Source of the DNA: Sedimentisphaerales bacterium | GTDB taxonomy: Bacteria; Planctomycetota; Phycisphaerae; Sedimentisphaerales; SG8-4 | DNA: 10,295 bases | NCBI GenBank assembly: GCA_016932895.1 | Contig: JAFGCA010000507.1 | Coordinates: forward strand, 1 to 10,295 | Direction of reading: 5' to 3' | Shown: positions 1-6,253 of the stretch, piece after piece | Position numbering within the stretch: the stretch's first letter is position 1 | Layout: every line of letters starts with the position of its first letter | Made by a program: the position numbers and the translations under genes | The notes under the pieces: model-generated | Told to the model about the DNA's origin: nothing | Seen by the model: the letters and a program-made list of their open reading frames with translations, nothing else | The model's database searches: none

Positions 1-207
1 GACCATGTTGATGGCGGCGACCTCGGATTCACTCTGGACGAAGACGCGGCCTCGCTCGGGCATGTGGGTGGCCATGTAGGCGGTGAGTTCGTTCTGGGGC
101 GTGATGGGGTAGCCGAAGTATGCATCGAGCCCGGCGCGGATGGCGGCTTCCGCCAGGGCTTCATTGCCTGTCATCAGGACCCGTTCGTCCGTAGGGGCGG
201 TGTTCAA
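1..207 (-). CDS. vorB: 2-oxoacid:ferredoxin oxidoreductase alpha subunit, VorB type (3' part outside window)
   Basis: The first 69 codons of an alpha subunit of a CoA-dependent 2-oxoacid:ferredoxin oxidoreductase; these enzymes oxidatively decarboxylate 2-oxoacids to acyl-CoA and reduce ferredoxin in the cytoplasm. The visible part carries the family head: [13 protein letters not shown] (about residues 14-26), then [11 protein letters not shown] (31-41) and [14 protein letters not shown] (56-69). The YPITPQNE form and the [10 protein letters not shown] stretch match subunits annotated as VorB (3-methyl-2-oxobutanoate) more than pyruvate or 2-oxoglutarate versions, but substrate cannot be decided from this fragment. 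I chose the TTG at 207 because AGGAGG lies 7 nt upstream (215-220) and the TTG overlaps the TGA of the ferredoxin gene (TTGA), a sign of translational coupling. An in-frame ATG at 174 is the alternative. The frame is open to the left edge, so the rest of the gene, and probably the TPP-binding beta subunit, lies beyond position 1. Confidence 0.9.
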   Translation of the reverse strand, partial: MNTAPTDERVLMTGNEALAEAAIRAGLDAYFGYPITPQNELTAYMATHMPERGRVFVQSESEVAAINMV

Positions 208-482
208 GGTGTGCCCTCCTTTACCGGCTTTACCGGTTCAGAGGGCCGGTTGTTCTGCGGCTGGGCGTCGGTGGTGTCTCGGTAGACCTCGATGGCGGCT
301 TCCGGGCAGATCAGGGCACAGATCGCACAGCCGGTGCATCCGGGTGCGCACGGCTCGACGAAGAAATACCCTTTGCGGTTGGTTTCCTGGCTTGACATCG
401 TGAGGGACTGCCTTGGGCAGACCTCGACGCAGAGGCCGCAGCCTTTGCACCGGTCGGGATCGATTTTGATTTTTCCTGGCAT
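204..482 (-). CDS. Two-[4Fe-4S] ferredoxin subunit of the 2-oxoacid oxidoreductase
   Basis: A 92-residue protein with two complete [4Fe-4S] motifs: [12 protein letters not shown] (residues 12-23) and [12 protein letters not shown] (49-60). This is the bacterial 2x[4Fe-4S] ferredoxin fold, about the usual size for the separate delta/ferredoxin subunit (VorC/PorD/KorD type) that passes electrons from the catalytic subunits to the soluble ferredoxin pool. Its position directly before vorB, with a TTGA stop/start overlap, supports it being a subunit of that complex rather than a free ferredoxin. The open frame extends 24 codons upstream to 554, but homology begins at [12 protein letters not shown], and the promoter at 521-549 would start transcription near 514, inside the longer frame. 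I therefore chose the ATG at 482, although it has only a weak, distant GGAAG upstream. The tail after residue 65 ([17 protein letters not shown]) is low-complexity and polar. I left out a symbol because the substrate class is not settled. Confidence 0.88.
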   Translation of the reverse strand: MPGKIKIDPDRCKGCGLCVEVCPRQSLTMSSQETNRKGYFFVEPCAPGCTGCAICALICPEAAIEVYRDTTDAQPQNNRPSEPVKPVKEGTP

Positions 483-520
483 GAGTATTCGTCGCTTCCG
501 CTTGGGGTTTCGAAGGTCAA

Positions 521-549
521 ATTCTAACGCGCCGGCGCCGTGGTGCCAA
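521..549 (-). promoter_or_regulatory. Sigma70-type promoter of the ferredoxin-vorB operon
   Basis: On the minus strand TTGGCA (549-544) is separated by exactly 17 bp from TAGAAT (526-521); each differs from consensus at one position. Transcription would begin near 514, giving a leader of about 32 nt before the ATG at 482. This is one of the best housekeeping-type promoter matches in the window. It was found by eye and is not experimentally supported. Confidence 0.65.
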
Positions 550-772
550 AACAAATTACCCCTGGACTACTGGGCATTGGGGCCTTGTCTCGGGAAGTCG
601 CCAGGGGCGTCTGAGCGGCGTCAGGAGGGCCTTTTCCCCCAAAAAAGTCGGATTTATTTCCAAAAATGGCAATGCGATCGTCGCATGTCATACGGTATGT
701 TGACAGGAACGAAGCTTTCCGTTTTCGGCCGCTCCTTGAAGATGCTTTTCTGTGCCGACGATTCCGGGAGCG
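550..772. other. Divergent intergenic region upstream of the prepilin gene
   Basis: This region separates the minus-strand ferredoxin operon from the plus-strand prepilin gene and contains no convincing gene. It is less GC-rich than its surroundings around 630-725, with short homopolymers (CTTTTCCCCCAAAAAAG at 631-647). A perfect TTGACA is at 700-705 on the plus strand, but 16-18 bp downstream I see only TTTTCG, TTTCGG or TTCGGC, so no full promoter can be named. A dyad TGTCA-N10-TGACA (686-705) and a smaller overlapping palindrome CATAC-G-GTATG (689-699) overlap that TTGACA and could be an operator for the prepilin gene. Such short arms also occur often by chance. Confidence 0.4.
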
Positions 773-779
773 AAGGAGG
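773..779 (+). promoter_or_regulatory. Shine-Dalgarno site deciding the prepilin start
   Basis: AAGGAGG lies 6 nt before the ATG at 786. It rules in that ATG over the upstream in-frame ATG at 666, which would add 40 residues ahead of the prepilin leader and displace the type III signal. Confidence 0.85.
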
Positions 780-785
780 TTTCTC

Positions 786-1565
786 ATGAAGCACCGCAAG
801 GCGTTTACCCTGATCGAATTGCTTGTCGTCATTGGCGTGATCGCCATTCTGATGTCGATTCTGCTCCCCGCACTGAGCCGGGCCCGGGAACAGGCGCGTT
901 TCACGAAATGTCTCACGAATGGCCGGGGCCTGCTGATGGGCTTCAACCAGTATGTCGACGCCAACCGCGACGGCCGATCCGTGAGATATCAGGGTACACT
1001 GTGGATGGAAGAGCTCGAGCCGTTCTGCGGGGATCTCAACGAGATTCGGTATTGTCCGTCGGCGAGCCCGAAGACTCACATGCCTGCCGGCAGCGGCAGT
1101 GCGTGGGGCTCGGCGAGTATGCCCTGGCGTTGGGGATCGGGGGATGAGGCGCGTCTGGGGAGCTACTGTTTCAACGGCTGGCTGTACAACGGGAGCGATT
1201 ATCAATGGATCCAAGGCTATGAGAGCATGATCTGGGGCAAGCCCGGCGCTGTGGAGTTTCCCTCGGACACTCCCGTTTTTGCGGATGGCAACTGGGTGGA
1301 TTCGTGGCCGATCAACGGCTCCAACCTTGGTTCTTCGTTTGATTACGACCAGGGCTCCCGGCACAACGGCACGAGTGTTCTGAGCATGGGCCGGTTCTGC
1401 ATCAGCCGTCATGGTGACAAGGGGAACCTCGATAGCCTGCGAGACACGGTAGCTTTTCTCGACGGGCATGTGGCGGGTGTACGGCTGGCAGAGCTCTGGA
1501 AGCTCAAGTGGGGCGCCACGTACATTCCCGTCCATTACACTTTGCCCCGCGACGTCAACAATTGA
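786..1565 (+). CDS. Prepilin-like protein with N-terminal methylation signal and DG-H-V C-terminal motif
   Basis: A 259-residue exported protein of the large prepilin/pseudopilin-like family of Planctomycetota, Lentisphaerae and Verrucomicrobia. It begins with a short basic leader (MKHRKA) followed by FTLIELLVVIGVIAILMSIL, a type III prepilin signal cut by prepilin peptidase before the Phe, with Glu at mature position +5 and a hydrophobic helix to about residue 30. The helix ends in LLPALSRAREQA, typical of the family. The C-terminal half carries TPVFADGNWVDSWP (162-175), two SRH motifs (191-193 and 207-209) and FLDGHVAGVRLAELWKLKWG (224-243). This corresponds to the tail known as the H-X9-DG domain, although here His209 is 16 residues before DG. 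Cys42, Cys81, Cys90, Cys128 and Cys205 could form disulfides outside the cell. Residue -1 is Ala rather than the usual Gly. The gene stands alone, convergent with a pilT-like gene. Its exact role (pilus, secretion or surface assembly) is unknown. Confidence 0.88.
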   Translation: MKHRKAFTLIELLVVIGVIAILMSILLPALSRAREQARFTKCLTNGRGLLMGFNQYVDANRDGRSVRYQGTLWMEELEPFCGDLNEIRYCPSASPKTHMPAGSGSAWGSASMPWRWGSGDEARLGSYCFNGWLYNGSDYQWIQGYESMIWGKPGAVEFPSDTPVFADGNWVDSWPINGSNLGSSFDYDQGSRHNGTSVLSMGRFCISRHGDKGNLDSLRDTVAFLDGHVAGVRLAELWKLKWGATYIPVHYTLPRDVNN

Positions 1566-1662
1566 CGCGTCGGGCCGCTTGGCCGGGGTTTGCGTCCCTG
1601 CTTGAGCGTGTCGGGGGGCATCGGTGCGTGCGGGCAGGTGAGGGGGATTCGATTTTGGCGAT

Positions 1663-1679
1663 TCCCTCTGCGAGAGGGA
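1663..1679. terminator. Weak hairpin between prepilin and pilT genes
   Basis: TCCCTCT-GCG-AGAGGGA forms a 7-bp perfect stem with a 3-nt loop, 4 nt beyond the pilT stop codon and about 100 nt past the prepilin stop. Neither strand has a clear T-run after it, so it is at best a weak bidirectional terminator or a transcript-end stabiliser. The remaining part of the 117-nt gap shows nothing else except a 4-bp GGCC-GCTT-GGCC hairpin at 1573-1584. Confidence 0.35.
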
Positions 1680-1682
1680 TGT

Positions 1683-2816
1683 CTAGCCGATGATGCCTCC
1701 GCTGGTGGCGCGGATGCCCTTGATGGCCATTTTGAGTTCGTCGGGGTTTGCGGAATAGGCGTAGGCGGTTTTCAGTTCGATGAATTCTTCCATGACGAGC
1801 TTTCGCAGCGATTCGGTGTAGTCGACCATTCCCTCCTGGTAGGAGGATCGGATCACGGTGGGCAGTTCGACCTCTCGGCCGTCGGCGATGAGCTTACGTG
1901 CGGCGGCGTTGACGCGCAGGATTTCGACGGCGGGCACCCGGCTGGGTTCCTTGCGGACCGTGGGCAGGAGTCTTTGGGAGATGACGGCCCGGAGGCTTCC
2001 GACGAGGGCCTGTCGCATCATGTCTCGTTCGACCTGGGGGGTCAGGTCCATGATGCGGGTGATGGTCTGGTAGGCGTCGGTCGAGTGGAGGGTGGCGAAG
2101 ACGAGGTGGCCGGTTTCGGCGGCGCGGATTCCGGCGCTGAGCGTGGAGAAGTCTCGCATTTCTCCGATGAGCACAACGTCGGGATCTTCTCGCATGAGCG
2201 ACCGGAGGGCATCCTCGAAGGAGGGCACGTCGACGCCGACCTCTCGCTGGGAGACAAGTGCCTTTTGATCCTGGAAGACGAATTCGATGGGGTCCTCGAC
2301 GGTGATGATGTGGCAGTGTCGGGTACAGTTGATGTGGTCGAGCATGGAGGCGATGGTGGTGGATTTTCCGCAGCCGGTGACGCCGGTGACGAGTACAATG
2401 CCTTCGTTGTGGTCGGCGATTTCCTGGACGGACTGAGGCAGGTAGAGTTGTTCGAAGGGGGGGATGGTGGAGGAGACGCGGCGTGCGGCCAGGGAGACTT
2501 TGCCTCGGGTGCGGAAGATGTTGACGCGGAAGCGGTCGACGGCGCCGAAGTCGTAGGCAAAGTCGAGGGCTCCGTGGCCCAGGAAGTAGTTCTTTTGTTC
2601 GGGCGAGAGGATCTCGAAGATGATGTGTTCGACTTTGTCTTCCGGCAGCGGATCGGCGGTAATCGGTCGCAAGGCCCCTTTGACGCGGTATCGGGGCACC
2701 TGGTCGCCCTTGAGGTGCATGTCCGAGGCCTGCATCTTGATGGCCGCTTTGAAGTACTTGTCGATTTCGCAAGGCTTGTCCGTGGCCAGACGAGCCATCA
2801 AAGGTTGATTTTCCAC
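1683..2816 (-). CDS. pilT: PilT-family type IV pilus retraction ATPase
   Basis: A 377-residue cytoplasmic hexameric ATPase of the secretion/pilus family that disassembles type IV pili. The N-terminal domain has ASDMHLKGDQVPRYRVKG (30-47), the usual PilT opening. Then follow Walker A GVTGCGKST (145-153), Asp box VEDPIE (173-178), Walker B region RSLMREDPDVVLIGEMRD (205-222) and the His box ATLHSTDA (241-248), all with key residues intact. PilT is preferred over PilB because of the short length, the single-domain N terminus and the lack of the PilB tetracysteine zinc site. The C-terminal retraction motif AIRNLIRE is altered to AARKLIAD (306-313), so a PilT/PilU-like paralogue is possible. The GTG at 2816 is chosen because AAGGAG sits 8 nt upstream; an ATG at 2798 would give 371 residues, and a longer frame to 2960 lacks family similarity. 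It has its own promoter (2940-2967) and no pilB or pilC neighbour in this window. Confidence 0.93.
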   Translation of the reverse strand: MENQPLMARLATDKPCEIDKYFKAAIKMQASDMHLKGDQVPRYRVKGALRPITADPLPEDKVEHIIFEILSPEQKNYFLGHGALDFAYDFGAVDRFRVNIFRTRGKVSLAARRVSSTIPPFEQLYLPQSVQEIADHNEGIVLVTGVTGCGKSTTIASMLDHINCTRHCHIITVEDPIEFVFQDQKALVSQREVGVDVPSFEDALRSLMREDPDVVLIGEMRDFSTLSAGIRAAETGHLVFATLHSTDAYQTITRIMDLTPQVERDMMRQALVGSLRAVISQRLLPTVRKEPSRVPAVEILRVNAAARKLIADGREVELPTVIRSSYQEGMVDYTESLRKLVMEEFIELKTAYAYSANPDELKMAIKGIRATSGGIIG

Positions 2817-2824
2817 GGTTGTGT

Positions 2825-2830
2825 CTCCTT
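2825..2830 (-). promoter_or_regulatory. Shine-Dalgarno site deciding the pilT GTG start
   Basis: AAGGAG on the minus strand is 8 nt before the GTG at 2816. The competing ATG at 2798 has no comparable purine-rich site at the right distance, so GTG is the better start. Confidence 0.75.
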
Positions 2831-2939
2831 CTCCGCCGCTTGGGCGATCTCTCTTTAGCCCGCCCTTTGTGCCATTCCAAGTGAGGGGCGGCTCTGCTCG
2901 CCCGCATCCGAGCGGCCCCGCCACAGCCCCTGCCTCTCT

Positions 2940-2967
2940 ATGATACCATTTTCCTCTCACGACACAA
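2940..2967 (-). promoter_or_regulatory. Promoter of pilT with extended -10
   Basis: Minus strand: TTGTGT (2967-2962), a 16-bp spacer, then TATCAT (2945-2940) preceded by TGG, which makes an extended -10 (TGGTATCAT). The start would be near 2933, leaving a leader of about 117 nt before the GTG at 2816. The leader holds nested inverted repeats: AGGGGC/GCCCCT at 2884-2889 and 2926-2931, enclosing GCTCG/CGAGC at 2896-2900 and 2909-2913. The site lies 105 nt or more after the GH127 stop codon, where no clear terminator is visible, so read-through from the upstream genes is also possible. Confidence 0.55.
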
Positions 2968-3072
2968 GAGCGTCCATAGGCGGCGACGGGTCGCGGAACG
3001 GCCCGGGCGCGGTCTCGGGCGATTTCAGCGCTCGGCGCCTGCCTGGGAGCGGCGTCGTGGGGTTCGCGGCAA

Positions 3073-5466
3073 TCAGTCGGTCCTGGGCTTGACGATGCGG
3101 CAGCCGTACAGACCCCCGGCGATCTGCCCGGGATGTGCCTGGAATCGCACGCGCACCTTTTGGCGCCCCTGGGTCAATTCCGTGGGAATCGCGTAGCTCA
3201 TGTCGACGAACTGGTCCGGCTTGGGCCGGTCGAGCTCTTGCGTGGCGACTCGCCGGCCGTCGACGAGGATATCGAACACGCGGCCGCCGGCGTCGCTGCC
3301 CCAGTATGTGCAGACCAACTCGTTGGGGCCGTCGGGATCGACGGCCATGTCGAAGGCGAACCAGCCGCCGTCGGTGGCGTGTCGCCATTTTCGTCCGGCG
3401 TGCTCGCCCGCGGTTGTTCGCTCGCCTTCGAAGTTGTGGTCTCGCTCAGGTTGCATTTCGCCGATCCGCAGCACGTCCATGGTTCGTGCTTCCAGGTCCC
3501 GTTGCTCCTGCAGCATCCGTTCATGCTCGACTTGTTTCTGTTCCCACTGCTCGGGCGTGAAGACGTCGTGGTATACGCTGTACCAACCGTTGTAGACCTC
3601 GAAGTGGGGGACCAGCCGGACGTCCACCGGGTGCGTTCCTTTGTCATCGGCCACTCGTCCAATTGCTGCCGCAGCGAACATCGGCCGAGGCCCATCCAAC
3701 GGTTTCCACACGGAGAGCAGCTCCTTCTTGTCCACCACCAACACCGGCGCTTCCCGTTCGGACCCGAGCTCACTGCACAGCAGCACCGGGCCGTAGAGCA
3801 TCGCGACTCGATTGGCATCGTCGGGCATTGCTTCCATGCGAAGCGTCATCGGAAGTTGAACCGTAATCGTATCGCCGTTATGGAACTCACGCTCGATTTG
3901 GGCGTACGTTCCAGGTTGTGCATCCGTTCTCCAGGGCGTTCCGTTGACCTTGATCGCGAAGCCTTCTCCCGCCCAGGCCGGCCGGCGCACCTGGATTGCC
4001 AGCTTGCGAGGCTCCCGGCAGGAAAACGTCAGCCGCGTAGCCTGTTCGTAGGGGAAGCCTGTTTGCTGCTGCACGGTTACACTTTGCTCTTTCCAGTCGA
4101 GCTTTGTGGGGACGAAGAGATTGACCCACAGCGTGGAGCCATTATGGAAATACACCGTTTCGTTATATTTAACGTGGTTTTCCATTCCCGTTCCGGTGCA
4201 GCACCAGAAACTGTCGAACGGCGTGCAGAAGTGTTTCTGGGCGGGCATGTCGAGGTAGCCCTTGTACTTGGTCATACCCGTCACCGGGTTCTGGCTCGCC
4301 ACGATGTGGTTGAGCAACGCGCGTTCGTAGAAATCCATGAGTTCGCCTCGCGGCTGCCACAGGAACAGGCGCCGCGTGAGCTTGAGCATGTTGTAGGTGT
4401 TGCAGGTTTCCGTGGTGTCGCCGAGTCGCTGCGCCAGTTCATCCGGCCGGCCGAAATGCTCCCACGCACTGTTGCCGCCGTTGACGTAGCTGTGGTGATG
4501 AACCACACGGTCCCAGAACAGTTCCGCGATCTGTCGGTATTTTTCTTCGCCGGTGAGTTCATACAGGCGGGCACAGCCGATGATCTTGGGCACCTGGGTG
4601 TTGGCGTGCAGGCCGGGCAGAGGGCTGCGGCCTTGCGCGAGCGGGTCGAGCACGGCCCGATGGTAGAATTTGCGGGCGAGGTCGAGGTGTCGCTGGTTGC
4701 CCGTGATCGCGTATACGTCCGCGAGCACCTCGTTCATCCCGCCGTGCTCACACGCGAGCATCTTCTGCCACTGGGCGTCGTCGAGACCCTTCGTTGTTTC
4801 ATGCACCCAGTCGCTCAGTTGCACCAGGACGGTGCGTGCCTGGTCATTGCCGCACCAGTACCACGCATCGCGCAGTCCCGCCATGACCTTGTGCATGGTG
4901 TACCAGGGCACCCATCCGCCGTTGAGGTCGAATCCGGCGGAGCGGATCTCGCCGCGGGCGATTTCCGTGAAGATCCGTTTGCCTTCGGGGATGGCTGCGA
5001 CGTACCCGTCGCCGTTGGCTTGCTGGCACAGGGCGAGCTCGCTCACGATGTAGTCGGCTCGTTGTCGAAACTGCGGATCGCCCGTCGTCGCCCATGCCAG
5101 CGAGAGGGCCGAGAGGTAATGTCCCAGGCAGTGCCCCGCCACGCCCTGGCTTTCCCATCCGCCGTAGACCTCGCCTTTGGGCTCGAGCCCGGCCTCTTTG
5201 CGGAACCATGCCAGCAGTCGGTCCGGCTCGAGCATGAGAAGGTACGCCTCGCCCAACTCGCTCCGCTGCTCCAGCAGGCCCGAGTGCAACTCTACTTGCG
5301 TCAGCCTGAACGGCCGGCACGCATTCTTGGCGGCATCTGTCACCGTCAGCCGTCCTGCTCCCGGGTCTTGCGACGCTCCCATGGCCCGTGGTGCGCCCGC
5401 CAATCCCGCCGTCACCAGCGCAAGGCATAGCAACCATGCCGGCGCCGTGTAGTCTTGTGCAGCCAT
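3073..5466 (-). CDS. GH127-family (DUF1680) beta-L-arabinofuranosidase-type glycoside hydrolase
   Basis: A 797-residue glycosidase of the GH127/DUF1680 superfamily; characterised members remove beta-L-arabinofuranose from plant glycans. The (alpha/alpha)6 barrel is recognised from WESQGVAGHCLGHYLSALSL (104-123), DLNGGWVPWYTMHKVMAGL (180-198) and GGNSAWEHFGRPDEL (330-344). The unusual zinc-thiolate active site is intact: ETC (Glu353, Cys355) and WCC (Cys422, Cys423), matching Glu338, Cys340, Cys417 and Cys418 of Bifidobacterium HypBA1, where the first of the paired cysteines is the nucleophile. Glu336 is the likely equivalent of acid/base Glu322. Beta-domains follow from about 440. The extra C-terminal part (about 620-797, starting HFEVYNGWYSVYHDVF) resembles the DUF6805/DUF4986-type extension of larger members. 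Residues 11-26 form a hydrophobic segment with a possible cut near AMGA (28-31), but the n-region has no Lys or Arg. The ATG has GGAGG 9 nt upstream, with an in-frame stop before it. The gene lies 38 nt after pgsA. Exact substrate is not determined. Confidence 0.92.
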   Translation of the reverse strand: MAAQDYTAPAWLLCLALVTAGLAGAPRAMGASQDPGAGRLTVTDAAKNACRPFRLTQVELHSGLLEQRSELGEAYLLMLEPDRLLAWFRKEAGLEPKGEVYGGWESQGVAGHCLGHYLSALSLAWATTGDPQFRQRADYIVSELALCQQANGDGYVAAIPEGKRIFTEIARGEIRSAGFDLNGGWVPWYTMHKVMAGLRDAWYWCGNDQARTVLVQLSDWVHETTKGLDDAQWQKMLACEHGGMNEVLADVYAITGNQRHLDLARKFYHRAVLDPLAQGRSPLPGLHANTQVPKIIGCARLYELTGEEKYRQIAELFWDRVVHHHSYVNGGNSAWEHFGRPDELAQRLGDTTETCNTYNMLKLTRRLFLWQPRGELMDFYERALLNHIVASQNPVTGMTKYKGYLDMPAQKHFCTPFDSFWCCTGTGMENHVKYNETVYFHNGSTLWVNLFVPTKLDWKEQSVTVQQQTGFPYEQATRLTFSCREPRKLAIQVRRPAWAGEGFAIKVNGTPWRTDAQPGTYAQIEREFHNGDTITVQLPMTLRMEAMPDDANRVAMLYGPVLLCSELGSEREAPVLVVDKKELLSVWKPLDGPRPMFAAAAIGRVADDKGTHPVDVRLVPHFEVYNGWYSVYHDVFTPEQWEQKQVEHERMLQEQRDLEARTMDVLRIGEMQPERDHNFEGERTTAGEHAGRKWRHATDGGWFAFDMAVDPDGPNELVCTYWGSDAGGRVFDILVDGRRVATQELDRPKPDQFVDMSYAIPTELTQGRQKVRVRFQAHPGQIAGGLYGCRIVKPRTD

Positions 5467-5504
5467 CGAGACGATCCTCCAGCCCCCGGTTCTTCAGGAA
5501 CGAA

Positions 5505-6122
5505 CTACTTTTCAGAATGGCTCGCCATATTTCGCAGCCGTCCCAGGTACAGCACCGCGGAGACAGCTGTCATCACCACCGCAGCCCACACGACCACGGT
5601 TCGCAGGATCTGGGCCCAAGTCGCCTCCTGGCGCCAGCCCAGGTAGATAATCACGGTTCCGATTGCTACGCACTGCAGGTTCATCTTGAGCTTGCCCGCC
5701 CAGGTGGCGGCGAATTCATGCCCCTTGGCTTCGCATGTGTGCCGTATGATCGTCACAAGGACCTCCCGCCCGATCACCACGGCCACCATCCACCACGCGA
5801 CCCCGGAGATCGCCGGTCCGTACCACGCCAGCAGCAGAAACGCTCCGATCACCAGGGCCTTGTCCATCAGTGGATCGAACGTTCGGCCGAACTTCCCTGT
5901 GACTCCCAGCCGCCGGGCGAGATACCCGTCCAGAATGTCCGTCACGCCCGCCGCCACGAACAGCACGAACGCCCAGAACAACTGCGTCTGGGCCTTGGCT
6001 GTGACCGTTTCCACGCCGATCACGCCGTCCTTCGCCATGGCCACCAGTACGAAAAACCCTGCCGCAAGCCCCAGCCGCGACCCCGTCAACATGTTTGGCA
6101 ATTGCCGTAAGGCCCCGTTCAT
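5505..6122 (-). CDS. pgsA: CDP-diacylglycerol--glycerol-3-phosphate 3-phosphatidyltransferase
   Basis: A 205-residue integral membrane enzyme of the CDP-alcohol phosphotransferase family. It transfers the phosphatidyl group from CDP-diacylglycerol to sn-glycerol-3-phosphate, the committed step toward phosphatidylglycerol and cardiolipin. The complete signature D-x2-DG-x2-AR-x8-G-x3-D-x3-D is present: D62, D65-G66, A69-R70, G79, D83, D87. LPNMLTGSRLGLA (8-20) is the usual PgsA opening, and there are about five or six hydrophobic segments. The length is normal. The family also holds phosphatidylserine and cardiolipin synthases, but LPN-LT-R and the overall length favour PgsA. I placed the start at the ATG at 6122 because AAAGGA lies 5 nt upstream (6128-6133); an in-frame ATG at 6140 lacks any such site. 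The gene heads a probable two-gene transcript with the GH127 gene 38 nt downstream, from the promoter at 6176-6204. Confidence 0.93.
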   Translation of the reverse strand: MNGALRQLPNMLTGSRLGLAAGFFVLVAMAKDGVIGVETVTAKAQTQLFWAFVLFVAAGVTDILDGYLARRLGVTGKFGRTFDPLMDKALVIGAFLLLAWYGPAISGVAWWMVAVVIGREVLVTIIRHTCEAKGHEFAATWAGKLKMNLQCVAIGTVIIYLGWRQEATWAQILRTVVVWAAVVMTAVSAVLYLGRLRNMASHSEK

Positions 6123-6175
6123 CGCCGTCCTTTCTCGCATTGCGATGCTCGTTTGGTGTGTGCCGTCGTTAGTGC

Positions 6176-6204
6176 ATTGTATCGCTCTGACGGGCTTGAC
6201 GCCA
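6176..6204 (-). promoter_or_regulatory. Promoter of pgsA (and GH127 gene)
   Basis: Minus strand: TGGCGT (6204-6199), a 17-bp spacer, TACAAT (6181-6176). The -10 is strong and the -35 poor against the sigma70 consensus. A start near 6169 would give a leader of about 47 nt containing the AAAGGA ribosome site of pgsA. The same two hexamers, at the same spacing, occur in front of rimO. Confidence 0.6.
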
Positions 6205-6253
6205 GTTTCTGCGAATGCAGCGTCTCCGTCGGGCCCGCTCGGCCCGGCCGTGC

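Noticed and set aside
483..554. 24-codon N-terminal extension of the ferredoxin gene
   Set aside because: It contains the -10 element and lies largely upstream of the predicted transcript start; ferredoxin similarity begins at MPGKIKI.
660..669. CCAAAAATGG, which matches a CArG box
   Set aside because: This is a eukaryotic transcription-factor site with no meaning in this bacterial context.
700..728. TTGACA at 700-705 as a full sigma70 promoter for the prepilin gene
   Set aside because: No hexamer resembling TATAAT at 16-18 bp spacing; only T-rich or GC sequence follows.
1590..2858. Plus-strand open frame of 422 codons opposite pilT
   Set aside because: Gly/Asp/Val-rich shadow without recognisable domains; pilT on the other strand has all ATPase motifs.
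2817..2960. 48-codon N-terminal extension of pilT
   Set aside because: It covers the predicted promoter and leader, has no family similarity, and a good ribosome site precedes the GTG at 2816.
3001..3008. GCCCGGGC palindrome after the GH127 gene as a terminator
   Set aside because: There is no loop, no T-run, and such 8-mers are expected in DNA this rich in G and C.
3133..5430. Plus-strand open frame of 765 codons opposite the GH127 gene
   Set aside because: It is the mirror of a GC-rich real gene: no family motifs, His/Arg-rich composition, no ribosome site, while the opposite strand has a complete zinc-thiolate glycosidase.
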